From positions 1 to 22,081 of the forward strand of contig JALOAM010000035.1 in the NCBI GenBank assembly GCA_023228765.1: DNA of 22,081 bases. The letters are read 5' to 3'. A program made the position numbers and the translations under genes. Positions 14,833-21,997 of the stretch are shown in pieces (the stretch's first letter is position 1; each line of letters starts with the position of its first letter). Under the pieces are notes generated by a model. It saw only the letters and a list, made by a program, of their open reading frames with translations. It searched no databases and was not told the DNA's origin. This stretch comes from Dehalococcoidia bacterium (GTDB taxonomy: Bacteria; Chloroflexota; Dehalococcoidia; UBA2979).

Positions 14833-15522
14833 ATGCTGATCACGATCCTGGACGAGGCTGATCCCCTGTTCGCGCAGGTGATGACCACCGTGGTGCGCCG
14901 GCGCGGCCATACGGCGAAGCAAGTGCTGAGCGTGGACGAGGTGAGGGACGCCTTCCCGGCTGAACCCGCGTCGATCGTCCTCGGTGTTGGCGTGGTGGAC
15001 AACGCGGTGATCGACGGCATCCGCCGTCTGCGTGCGGACGAACCGAACGCGATCATCCTCCTCGCCGCCGAGGAGGTCACGCCCAGCGCGACGATCGCGG
15101 CGCTGGAGGCGGGCGCGAACAACATCCTGCGCAAGCCGCTGATGCCGAGCGAGCTGATCACCTGGCTTGAGCACTCGGCGCCCGCTCAGCAGGAGTCGAA
15201 GGAGGGCGCGATCCGCGTCGCCGACCTCGAGATCGACCTCGGCGAGATCCGCGCGACGAAGGCCGGGAACATCCTCACGCTCACGAGGATGGAGTTCCGG
15301 CTCCTCTACTGCCTCGCGGAGCACTTCGGTCGGGTCGCCCCCACGGACCGCCTGATGTCCTTCAGCAGCGACGGAGAGGAGATGGCCGCGTCCAGCCTGA
15401 AGACGCACATCTCCCACCTGCGCCAGAAGCTCCGCAAGGCCGGCGGCTCCCCGCTGCGGATCAGCGCCCGTCAGATGCTCGGCTACGTCCTCGACGCGGA
15501 AGACGAGGCCGGAGCGGCGTAG
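14833..15522 (+). CDS. OmpR/PhoB-family regulator with non-canonical receiver (Asp to Gly, Thr to Ala)
   Basis: 229 residues. The receiver-like half (1-114) begins 'MLITILDEADPLF'. The phospho-acceptor position is Gly51 ('SIVLGVG'), the switch Thr/Ser is Ala78 ('IILLAAEE') and only Lys101 ('LRKPL') remains, so phosphorylation is not expected. The C-terminal winged helix (about 125-222) has 'LTRMEFRLLYCLAEHFGRV', 'SSLKTHISHLRQKLR' (187-201) and a changed wing 'ISARQMLGYVL' in place of the usual VRGVGY. ATG 14833 is fixed by GAGGAGG (14821-14827) 5 bp upstream; the frame stays open back to 14635, but that AT-rich part resembles no protein. Own promoter likely, given the 234-bp leader. It presumably acts through DNA-binding alone or by pairing with another regulator. 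Confidence 0.85.
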   Translation: MLITILDEADPLFAQVMTTVVRRRGHTAKQVLSVDEVRDAFPAEPASIVLGVGVVDNAVIDGIRRLRADEPNAIILLAAEEVTPSATIAALEAGANNILRKPLMPSELITWLEHSAPAQQESKEGAIRVADLEIDLGEIRATKAGNILTLTRMEFRLLYCLAEHFGRVAPTDRLMSFSSDGEEMAASSLKTHISHLRQKLRKAGGSPLRISARQMLGYVLDAEDEAGAA

Positions 15523-15581
15523 CCGTGCTCGTCTGAGTGCGTCTCTCAGGCGCGCAACTCCCTCCGCAGACTCAACGCACA

Positions 15582-15616
15582 ACGAGAATGGCCCCGCATC
15601 GCGGGGCCATTCTCGT
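15582..15616. terminator. Strong bidirectional hairpin between convergent regulators
   Basis: Perfect 16-bp stem ACGAGAATGGCCCCGC / GCGGGGCCATTCTCGT with an ATC loop, between stop codons 15522 (+) and 15637 (-). The lower stem is AT-rich and no separate T-run follows. Confidence 0.8.
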
Positions 15617-15636
15617 GTCCTGCCTTGGCGAGCCGG

Positions 15637-16143
15637 CTACGCGGTAGCGCGCAACTCGCGCTCAACCGGAGCGCTGACGACGGGCGCCAGCGTCGAGGGC
15701 GACGCCGTCGAGGGGACGTGGACGAGTGAGCGCCGCACACGCCGGGTGACGGCTCGGACGCGCGCCGCGAACTCCTGCGGGTGGAAGGGCTTCCGGACGA
15801 ACTCGTCCGCGCCGGCCTCGAAGCACGCCGCGACCTGGGTCGCGGTGAGGTGGAGGGAGGAGGTCATGACGATGGCCACCTCCGGCCGCGTCCGTCGGAG
15901 CGCCCGTGCGAGGTCGATCGCCGTGGGATCACCGGCAAGCGCGTTGTCCAGGATGACGAGGCGATAGCCCTGTCCCTGGAGCCGGGTGACCGCCGCCGAG
16001 ACAGACGTCACCGCATCGATCTGAGACACGTCTTCCAGGAGGGCTGCTCGGATTGCCTTGACGTAATCCTGGTCGCCGTCCACGACCAGGGCCGCCTCTG
16101 ACCCCAGTCCCTGAACCATAGCCGCCGCCGTCTGCATCTTCAT
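15637..16143 (-). CDS. Stand-alone receiver (CheY-like) response regulator
   Basis: 168 residues with no output domain. The receiver keeps phospho-acceptor Asp66 ('RLVILD'), Thr94 ('AIVMT') and Lys118 ('VRKPF'). The acidic pair is Asp22 with Gly23 and Asp24. A Pro/Ser/Val-rich tail (about 139-168) follows. Segment 111-135 is nearly the same as the matching part of the first winged-helix regulator, so the two are paralogues. ATG 16143 is chosen (GGAG 3 bp upstream; the second ATG at 16137 has the same GGAG 9 bp away). Codons further upstream to 16233 look non-coding. It could take phosphate from the PAS kinase at 19763-20905 and pass the signal by protein contact. Convergent with the second winged-helix regulator and divergent from ugd. 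Confidence 0.85.
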   Translation of the reverse strand: MKMQTAAAMVQGLGSEAALVVDGDQDYVKAIRAALLEDVSQIDAVTSVSAAVTRLQGQGYRLVILDNALAGDPTAIDLARALRRTRPEVAIVMTSSLHLTATQVAACFEAGADEFVRKPFHPQEFAARVRAVTRRVRRSLVHVPSTASPSTLAPVVSAPVERELRATA

Positions 16144-16544
16144 CGACTCCAACTGCTCGGTGGGAGCGAGCGCCTGATCCCGTGCTGACCTGGGATGGCC
16201 TGGAGGAGCGGGACCGATTCTGGGGAGCCTCACCCATACCGGGGCACACTACAAGTTCCCGCGCCGCCACGCCTTCGTGAAACAGCGCGACACGCAAGGC
16301 GGGCGTGACAGATCCGCATCGCTTCGGTGGAGTGCCTCAACGCGCTCCACCAACCCTCGCCCTCACCCTGATCATGTACTAGTTCTCGTGACGTTTCACG
16401 CGCCGATGAGCACGCCTCTTCAACGTCAGGTCAATCGCCCTCCCTCAGATTCAAGGACGCCGGTCCCCACCGATCGGTTCCCCCCGGCGCGATGCAGACA
16501 GGCGCGGGGGCGATGGGCCTTGACGCCGGTAGGAGGTACGCACT
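16144..16544. other. Divergent intergenic region before ugd
   Basis: 401 bp with no credible gene, between the receiver (-) and ugd (+). It holds CTCAAC (16336-16341), the inverted repeat CGTGA-CGTT-TCACG (16387-16400), an AT-rich patch around 16373-16385 that could hold a -10, ACGTCA (16423-16428) and, on the minus strand, GGGAAC (16260-16255) near the receiver start. The SD of ugd is AGGAGGT at 16531-16537. Confidence 0.4.
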
Positions 16545-18002
16545 GTGGCTGAGATCGCCGTGATCGGATGCGGTCAGGCAGGACTCGTGGTGGCTACGGC
16601 TTTCGCCTCCAAGGGGCACCACGTGACCGGCATCGACCTGGACCGCCGCAAGATCGAGGCGTGCCGCATGGGCGTCGCCCCGATCGATGAACCCGGGCTG
16701 GACGAGCTGCTCACGCAGGGCCTCGCCTCCGGGCGCCTCACCTTCCTGGACCAGTACCCAGAGTACCCGGAGCGGATCCCGGCGGAGTTCGTCTTCATCG
16801 CGGTGGGCACGCCCACCTCGCCTTCCGGCGCGTCCGACCTCCACGCGCTGAAGTCCGCCATCACGAGGATGGCGCCGGCGCTGCGAGACGACGCGATCGT
16901 CGTGAACAAGAGCACGGTGCCGGTGGGTACCTGTGACGAGATGGTGCGCCTCCTGCGCCGCTCGGGCGCGCCGAAGGCCACCGTCGTCTCGAATCCGGAG
17001 TTCCTCCAGGAGGGGGACGCCATCCACAACTTCATCGAGCCGGACCGCATCGTCCTCGGCTCCAACGACCCGGACTCCCTCGAGCGCGTCGCCGGCCTGT
17101 ACGAGGACTTCGGCGCGACGGTCGTGCAGTGCGATGTCCGCACCGCGGAGATGATCAAGTACGCCTCGAACGCATTCCTCGCGATGAAGGTGTCCTTCAT
17201 CAACGAGATGGCCTCGATCTGCGAGGTGCTGGGCGCGGACGTCTCGGGCGTCGCGCACGGCATGGGGATGGACCGCCGTATCGGCGCCCAGTTCCTCCGT
17301 GCCGGCATCGGCTGGGGCGGCTCCTGCTTCCCGAAGGACGTGAGCGCGCTCGAGTACGCAGCCTCTCTCCACGGCGTGCGCGCGCAGCTGCTGCGCGGCG
17401 TGCAGGAGACGAACCGCGACCAGCGCCGGCAGGTGCTCCGCAAGCTGCGAGGCGTCCTGGGCCGCCTGGAGACCGCGCGCGTCGTGGTCCTCGGCGCGTC
17501 GTTCAAGCCCAACACGAGCGACGTGCGCGAGTCGCCGGCGCTCGAAGTCGCGAGCCTGCTGCGCCTGGGCGGCGCCGAGGTGCGTGTCGTGGACCCGCAC
17601 GTCGTCCCGGAGTCCGTGCCCGCGCAGTTCCCGTACCTCGACGTGACCGGTGACCTGATGGCGGCCGCGCAGGACGCGGACGCACTGGTGCTGGCGACGG
17701 AGTGGCCGGAGTTCATCGACCTGCCGCTGGAGGATCTCGCGGGCGTGATGCGCCGGCCGCTGATCGTCGATGGGCGCAACGTCCTGGACGACCGCGCGGT
17801 GCGCGCCGCCGGGTTCATCTATCGCTGTATCGGTCGCCCCAACGCCGAGGGTGGTGGGGTGACGCTGCCGGAGGATCGCGCGGACGAGCGCCTGGACGGG
17901 CGCATCACCGACTGGCCCACGGTTGAGCGCGCGGAGCGCGCCGACCGCGAGCGCATCCCGAGCAGGAACGGGCGGCAGGCCGCCGCCCTGGCATCTGACT
18001 AG
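16545..18002 (+). CDS. ugd: UDP-glucose 6-dehydrogenase
   Basis: Oxidises UDP-glucose to UDP-glucuronate with two NAD+; cytosolic; supplies uronic acid for exopolysaccharide. 485 residues: the NAD-binding 'AVIGCGQAGLVVA' (5-17), 'VFIAVGTPTS' (83-92), 'NKSTVPVGT' (121-129), 'SNPEFLQEGDAI' (149-160), Lys205 in 'AEMIKYASNA', and the catalytic Cys261 in 'GWGGSCFPKD'. The C-terminal UDP-binding domain has 'GASFKPNTSDVRESP'. All catalytic elements are intact. Beyond the usual ~440 residues there is an extra charged tail (about 440-485) of unknown role. Start is GTG 16545, set by AGGAGGT 7 bp upstream. It heads an operon with the sugar transferase (2-bp gap) and the SDR. GDP-mannose dehydrogenase is the main alternative; the overall motifs favour the UDP-glucose enzyme. 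Confidence 0.92.
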   Translation: MAEIAVIGCGQAGLVVATAFASKGHHVTGIDLDRRKIEACRMGVAPIDEPGLDELLTQGLASGRLTFLDQYPEYPERIPAEFVFIAVGTPTSPSGASDLHALKSAITRMAPALRDDAIVVNKSTVPVGTCDEMVRLLRRSGAPKATVVSNPEFLQEGDAIHNFIEPDRIVLGSNDPDSLERVAGLYEDFGATVVQCDVRTAEMIKYASNAFLAMKVSFINEMASICEVLGADVSGVAHGMGMDRRIGAQFLRAGIGWGGSCFPKDVSALEYAASLHGVRAQLLRGVQETNRDQRRQVLRKLRGVLGRLETARVVVLGASFKPNTSDVRESPALEVASLLRLGGAEVRVVDPHVVPESVPAQFPYLDVTGDLMAAAQDADALVLATEWPEFIDLPLEDLAGVMRRPLIVDGRNVLDDRAVRAAGFIYRCIGRPNAEGGGVTLPEDRADERLDGRITDWPTVERAERADRERIPSRNGRQAAALASD

Positions 18003-18004
18003 CG

Positions 18005-18784
18005 ATGGTCACCCGACCACAGCGGCGAGCCGAGCCGCACGAGGTCCTGGTCCGCCAGGGGGCGACGTTGGTCACCCGGGCGCCACTCGTGGAGCGCGCT
18101 TCCACCCCGGAGCTGCTCGCGCCGGAGGTGCCGCAACGCGCCGCCCAGGAGGTCGTCCAGCCTGACCGCGAGTTGGAGGTATCGCGTCTGCCGCGCTGGA
18201 AGCGCGGGATGGACGTGGTGGGCGCCACTCTCGCGCTGGCGGTGTTCGCGCCACTCTTTGCGCTGACGGGACTCCTCGTCCGTCTCGACAGCCCGGGGCC
18301 AGCGCTGTTCCGGCAGCGCCGCATTGGCACCGGCGGCCGCGAGTTCGAGTGCTTGAAGTTCCGCTCGATGTACGTCGATGCGGAGGAACGGCGGGAGGCG
18401 GTGGCCCACCTGAACGAGGCGACCGGCCACGTCTTCAAGATCCGCGATGACCCGCGACGCACCCGCGTCGGAAAGGTGCTGCGCAAGACCTCCGTGGACG
18501 AGCTCCCTCAGTTCTGGAACGTCCTGCGCGGAGATATGACCCTCGTGGGCCCTCGCCCTCCGCTGCCGAGCGAGGTGGCGCTGTACGAGCCGCACGAGCG
18601 CGCCCGGCTGCGAGGAGTGCCCGGCATCACCGGCCCGTGGCAGGTGAGTGCGCGGGAGCATCACGACTTCCAGGAGATGCTCGCGTTGGACGTGGAGTAC
18701 CTGGAGAACGTGTCCTTCCTCCGCGACTGCCGCATCCTGCTGGCCACCATCCCGGCCGTCCTGGGTGCACGGGGGTCGCATTGA
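18005..18784 (+). CDS. Bacterial sugar transferase (polyprenyl-phosphate phosphoglycosyl transferase)
   Basis: Initiates glycan assembly by moving a sugar-1-phosphate from a UDP-sugar onto undecaprenyl phosphate; monotopic inner-membrane enzyme. The 259-residue protein has a ~65-residue basic/acidic lead, the re-entrant membrane helix (about 69-95, 'MDVVGATLALAVFAPLF'), 'DSPGPALFRQRRIG' (95-108), 'CLKFRSM' (116-122), the catalytic Asp165-Glu166 dyad in 'TSVDELPQFWNVL', and 'GDMTLVGPRPP' (176-186). All residues needed for PglC/WbaP-type catalysis are present. It begins 2 bp after ugd without a clear SD, so translation is probably coupled. The lack of the four-helix N-terminal domain of WbaP-type enzymes makes it the small form. 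Donor sugar unknown. Confidence 0.92.
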   Translation: MVTRPQRRAEPHEVLVRQGATLVTRAPLVERASTPELLAPEVPQRAAQEVVQPDRELEVSRLPRWKRGMDVVGATLALAVFAPLFALTGLLVRLDSPGPALFRQRRIGTGGREFECLKFRSMYVDAEERREAVAHLNEATGHVFKIRDDPRRTRVGKVLRKTSVDELPQFWNVLRGDMTLVGPRPPLPSEVALYEPHERARLRGVPGITGPWQVSAREHHDFQEMLALDVEYLENVSFLRDCRILLATIPAVLGARGSH

Positions 18785-19749
18785 CCTCGTCGCCTGCGAC
18801 ACCGACGACCATGACCGTCTACATCAGCGACTGTGGAGGTGTGCTCGGTCCGCCCCTCGTGCGATGGCTCCTCGAACACTCGGAAGCCGCGATCGTGGGC
18901 ACGAACACGGACCACGAGAACATGGGGCCGTTGCTGGCGGCCTCTCGGTTCCGCTTTTACGTCGTCGCAGACCGTGACGATTCCACGCTCCTACGCCGCG
19001 TGTCAGACCACCCCGACGTGGTGGTCGTGCTGTCCGCGGTGGAGCGCCCGAGTGACGACAGCGTCCACATCCGGAGCCGCGCGGAGCTTGTCGAGTCCTG
19101 CGCCGAGATCGGGGCGCGCCTGATCTACGTCACGCCGGAGTGGGGCGACGGGATCGAGGACATCCCACCCGACTCGTCGCTCAGTCGCGTCATCCGCGCC
19201 GAGGCGGAGCGGGACACGCGCGAGTTGATCCTCTCGTACGGGACGGACCGCCTCTCGTGGGTGGTCCTGCAGGTGTTCGACGTGCTGGACAGCCGGTTAC
19301 AGGCGCGGCCCGTACGGCACTCGCCGCCGTTGCTGGAGACGCTGACGCACGCCCTCCGCGAGCGATCCTCGTGGGAAGTCGCGCTGGACGCCGAGGACCT
19401 CGTGCCGCGGGTGTTCACCTACGTGGACGAGGTCGCCGAGTGCATCGGACGCGCGGTCCTCGCGGATGGAAACACGCTGAACGGCCAGGTCGTGGACGTG
19501 GGGCACCCGGCGAACGTCGCCTCGCTCGCGGAGGTGGGGCAGCTCGCCCTCGGCCGCGCCGCGCAGCACCGCCCCGGCGAGGAGGTCCCAACGCTGGCGC
19601 CGCCTGCGGACCGGCCTCCGTTACCCGCTGCGCCCGAGGTGAACATCTCGCGCGCGCAGATGCTGCTTGACTGGCATGCTCGACGGACGCTCCGCGACAT
19701 CGTCGATTCCGGCGTGCGCCGGCTGATCGAGGAGACGCGAGAGACCTGA
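18781..19749 (+). CDS. ArnA/UXS-like SDR protein lacking catalytic residues
   Basis: 322-residue extended-SDR protein. The C-terminal part closely follows the ArnA dehydrogenase/UDP-glucuronate decarboxylase domain: 'FTYVDEVAECIGRAV' (212-226), 'NGQVVDVGHPANVASLAEV' (234-252) and 'ISRAQMLLDW' (289-298). The enzyme's key sites are gone. The Rossmann loop reads DCGGVLG (17-23), with Asp17 for the first Gly. The YxxxK pair aligns with Arg139-AEA-Glu143, and the catalytic Ser/Thr strand is 'VTPEWGDG'. It may bind a UDP-sugar or regulate Ugd rather than catalyse. The start TTG 18781 overlaps the previous stop (TTGA) and has GGGGG 5 bp upstream; ATG 18811 is the alternative (312 residues). The fold assignment is firm, the function open. 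Confidence 0.78.
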   Translation: MTSSPATPTTMTVYISDCGGVLGPPLVRWLLEHSEAAIVGTNTDHENMGPLLAASRFRFYVVADRDDSTLLRRVSDHPDVVVVLSAVERPSDDSVHIRSRAELVESCAEIGARLIYVTPEWGDGIEDIPPDSSLSRVIRAEAERDTRELILSYGTDRLSWVVLQVFDVLDSRLQARPVRHSPPLLETLTHALRERSSWEVALDAEDLVPRVFTYVDEVAECIGRAVLADGNTLNGQVVDVGHPANVASLAEVGQLALGRAAQHRPGEEVPTLAPPADRPPLPAAPEVNISRAQMLLDWHARRTLRDIVDSGVRRLIEETRET

Positions 19750-19762
19750 GCCTCGGGTGGTC

Positions 19763-20905
19763 TTATGCGACGGCGCGTGGCCCCTGCGAGGCCGGTGACG
19801 GAAGGCGCAGCTCGAACGTCGTGCCGGCGCCGACCTCGCTGCGGAGTGAAAGCCGGCCGCCGAGGCGTTCCGCGAACTCGCGTGCGATGAACAGGCCGAG
19901 CCCCTGTCCGTCCGCCCGGCGCTGGCGCGCCGCTTCGGCGCGATAGCCGCGGGCGAACACGCGCGACTGGTCCTCCGGCGAGATGCCCTCGCCGTCGTCC
20001 TCCACGCGGATCAGCAGCCCTCGATCGTCCCGTTCGGCGGCGAGGCCGACCCAGCCCGAGCCATAGCGCGCGGCGTTCTCCAGCAGGTTGGCGACGATCT
20101 GGCGGATCAGGTGGGAGTCCGAGGTGACCGTGACACCGTCCGGGCAGCTCACCTCCACGTGCACGTGTGGCAGACGCGCGCGCAGCGCTTCCGCCTCCCG
20201 CTCCAGGAGATCGTCGACGCGTACCTCCTCGGAGGAGGTGTGTGCGCCGTGGTCGGATTCCGCCTCGTCCAGCTGGGACGCTCCCAGGAAGAGGTTGAGG
20301 CGGAACGCCATCTCCTCCGCCTGTTCGCGGATCAGTTGCGCCTCCTCCGCTTCGTGGGCGGGAAGCACCTCGCTGCGCGTGAGGCGATGCGCGAAGCCGA
20401 GGACGCTGGCGAGGGGCCCGCGGAGCTCGTGCGAGGCGGTCTCGATGAGGAGCCCGCGCAGTTCGGCGAGCCGTTGCTGTTCGTACCGCTCGGTCACGTC
20501 CTGCGTGACGCCGAGGATCGCGAGGACGGGGCCATCCTCATCGCGCACGGGGCTCCAGCGCACCTCCCACATTCGTCGTACGCCACACGGCAGGGACGGC
20601 TGTGGGCCAGACGATGACGAGACCGCGCTCTCGAACGTGACCGTGTGGCCCTCGCAGACCTCGTCCAGGACGGGGCCGAGCTGCGACCACAGGTCCGGAG
20701 CTGCGTCGCGCACGGGCACGCCGATGTAGGCGCCCGGTGCGATGCGGTAGCCCTCGCAGAACAGCGGGTTCGCGTACCGGAAGCGTCCGGCCAGATCGAG
20801 GATGGCGACGCCCCTGGCGGTGTCGTCCAGCAACGAGTGCAGCGTGGCCGACTGGAGGACCGGCGGAAGCGTGTCGAGGGGCACCGTGCCGCTGGGGATG
20901 TCCAC
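19763..20905 (-). CDS. Soluble PAS-domain sensor histidine kinase
   Basis: Autophosphorylating sensor kinase of 380 residues, without a membrane segment, so it senses a cytosolic signal. A PAS domain (about 22-137) with a 'TQDVTERYEQQ' end is followed by HisKA with His159 in 'ASHELRGPLASVLGFAHRL'. HATPase_c follows: N box 'NLLENAARYG' (273-282), 'VEDDGEGIS' (301-309), 'GQGLGLFIAREFAERLGG' (333-350) and 'GAGTTFELRLP'. All catalytic boxes are intact. Start is GTG 20905 with only a distant GAGAGGG. The stop lies 13 bp from the convergent SDR stop. Just upstream is a perfect TCTCAAC-N4-TCTCAAC box. No regulator is adjacent; the stand-alone receiver at 15637-16143, with a usable Asp, is the best local partner. 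Confidence 0.9.
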   Translation of the reverse strand: MDIPSGTVPLDTLPPVLQSATLHSLLDDTARGVAILDLAGRFRYANPLFCEGYRIAPGAYIGVPVRDAAPDLWSQLGPVLDEVCEGHTVTFESAVSSSSGPQPSLPCGVRRMWEVRWSPVRDEDGPVLAILGVTQDVTERYEQQRLAELRGLLIETASHELRGPLASVLGFAHRLTRSEVLPAHEAEEAQLIREQAEEMAFRLNLFLGASQLDEAESDHGAHTSSEEVRVDDLLEREAEALRARLPHVHVEVSCPDGVTVTSDSHLIRQIVANLLENAARYGSGWVGLAAERDDRGLLIRVEDDGEGISPEDQSRVFARGYRAEAARQRRADGQGLGLFIAREFAERLGGRLSLRSEVGAGTTFELRLPSPASQGPRAVA

Positions 20906-20997
20906 GATGCGACCCGCCCTCTCGCGTGCGGGGGGATCCGCCCTGCCTCCGGCGGTGGCACGTCAAGCGCCGCCACTGATGACGATGATGCGGATTG

Positions 20998-21015
20998 GTT
21001 GAGATCACGTTGAGA
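20998..21015 (-). promoter_or_regulatory. Perfect TCTCAAC-N4-TCTCAAC box upstream of the kinase
   Basis: On the minus strand TCTCAAC (21015-21009), spacer GTGA, TCTCAAC (21004-20998): two identical 7-mers on an 11-bp period, 93 bp before the kinase GTG. The geometry is that of OmpR/PhoB-family sites; the binding protein is not known. Confidence 0.5.
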
Positions 21016-21094
21016 CGGTGCCGACGCGTGGAGGTCTGGTCGGTCACATTTGCGATGGGCAATCGTGAACGGCCTCAGTTCGAGGACGGCGGTG

Positions 21095-21865
21095 CTACGG
21101 CCTCGGCCGTTGCGTACCTCCCGGTGAGACCACGACGAGGCGCTCGCGCACCTCGTTCACACCGGTGACGCGAGCGGCCACCTCCTCGGCGTTCTCGGCG
21201 TCCACGATGTCCGCGACCTCACCAGTCAGCGTGACGACGCCGAGGACCACGTCCGCTTCGATGTCGAGTCCCGCGGTGGCGGCGTCCTCGCGCAGCTCCT
21301 GGAGCACCGCGTCCCGGATCGCCTCGTCGCCGATGGTGCCGTCACTCGACCGCAGCGGCTCGGTGGAGTCCATCGAGGAGCGCGAGAAGCCGCCCGTGAT
21401 GCCGCTGGCGTTGCTGACGGGATCGGTCGGCGGCACGTAGGCCTCGCCGTCCTCGGCGGGGCGGGAGGCGTCCTCGCCCAGCGGTTCGCCGTCGTCGCTC
21501 AGGCTCATCGGCTGAGCGTTCTGGGGTGCGGCGATCGAGGGCTGGTCAGTGAAGTCGCCGGGGACCGCGCTCTCCTCGTCCTCCAGGCCCGCGGTCGCGC
21601 CCTCGAAGCCCGCGATCTCCGACTCGCTCAGCTCGAGGTCGCCTGCCTCCTGCGGCATCGCGCCGGTCACCTCGATGCTGTCGTCCACGTTGAGGTCGTC
21701 CCCGGCGAAGGTGGTCGCGATGTCGATCGCCGCGGCGCGTTCGGCCTCGGTGCTCACGAGGCCGGAGACGAGGAGCGTCTGCTCGTCATGTTCGACGAGG
21801 AGGTCGAACCCGGCAGTAGCGAGTTCGGTGGCGACGCGGCTCGCGATCTCGGCGGTAGTTGCCAT
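21095..21865 (-). CDS. Protein with two BON domains and long acidic linker
   Basis: 256 residues, no signal peptide, so probably cytosolic. BON domain 1 spans about 1-67 and BON domain 2 about 178-247, both with the alpha-beta-beta-alpha-beta pattern and central glycine ('LLVSGLV', 'VTLTGEV'). BON domains bind phospholipid, peptidoglycan or other ligands, often in stress proteins. The ~110-residue linker is rich in Asp, Glu, Ser, Pro and holds 'PPTDPVSNASGITGGFSRSSM' (145-165). ATG 21865 has only GGGAG about 15 bp away, inside a small hairpin (21883-21900). The pI is clearly very low. It lies 189 bp upstream of the kinase on the same strand with its own leader. No specific function can be given. 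Confidence 0.85.
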   Translation of the reverse strand: MATTAEIASRVATELATAGFDLLVEHDEQTLLVSGLVSTEAERAAAIDIATTFAGDDLNVDDSIEVTGAMPQEAGDLELSESEIAGFEGATAGLEDEESAVPGDFTDQPSIAAPQNAQPMSLSDDGEPLGEDASRPAEDGEAYVPPTDPVSNASGITGGFSRSSMDSTEPLRSSDGTIGDEAIRDAVLQELREDAATAGLDIEADVVLGVVTLTGEVADIVDAENAEEVAARVTGVNEVRERLVVVSPGGTQRPRP

Positions 21866-21947
21866 GCATCGACAGTACGACTCCCGGAGGTGCGTCCGGG
21901 GGCCGGAACGGGGCCGTCCCGCTCGATGTAACGCGAACTCGACACAG

Positions 21948-21972
21948 CACGCCGGATTGCGAGGACGGCGTG
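21948..21972 (-). terminator. Weak hairpin after the right-edge gene
   Basis: 7-bp stem CACGCCG / CGGCGTG with an 11-base loop, 26 bases past the minus-strand stop at 21998. Long loop and no T-run, so only tentative. Confidence 0.3.
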
Positions 21973-21997
21973 ACGACCGGGAGCACGAGAACGCCGG

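Noticed and set aside
19742..19763. Terminator between convergent SDR and kinase genes
   Set aside because: The 13-bp gap allows only a small imperfect hairpin (AGACC/GGTCT with internal wobble), too weak to list.
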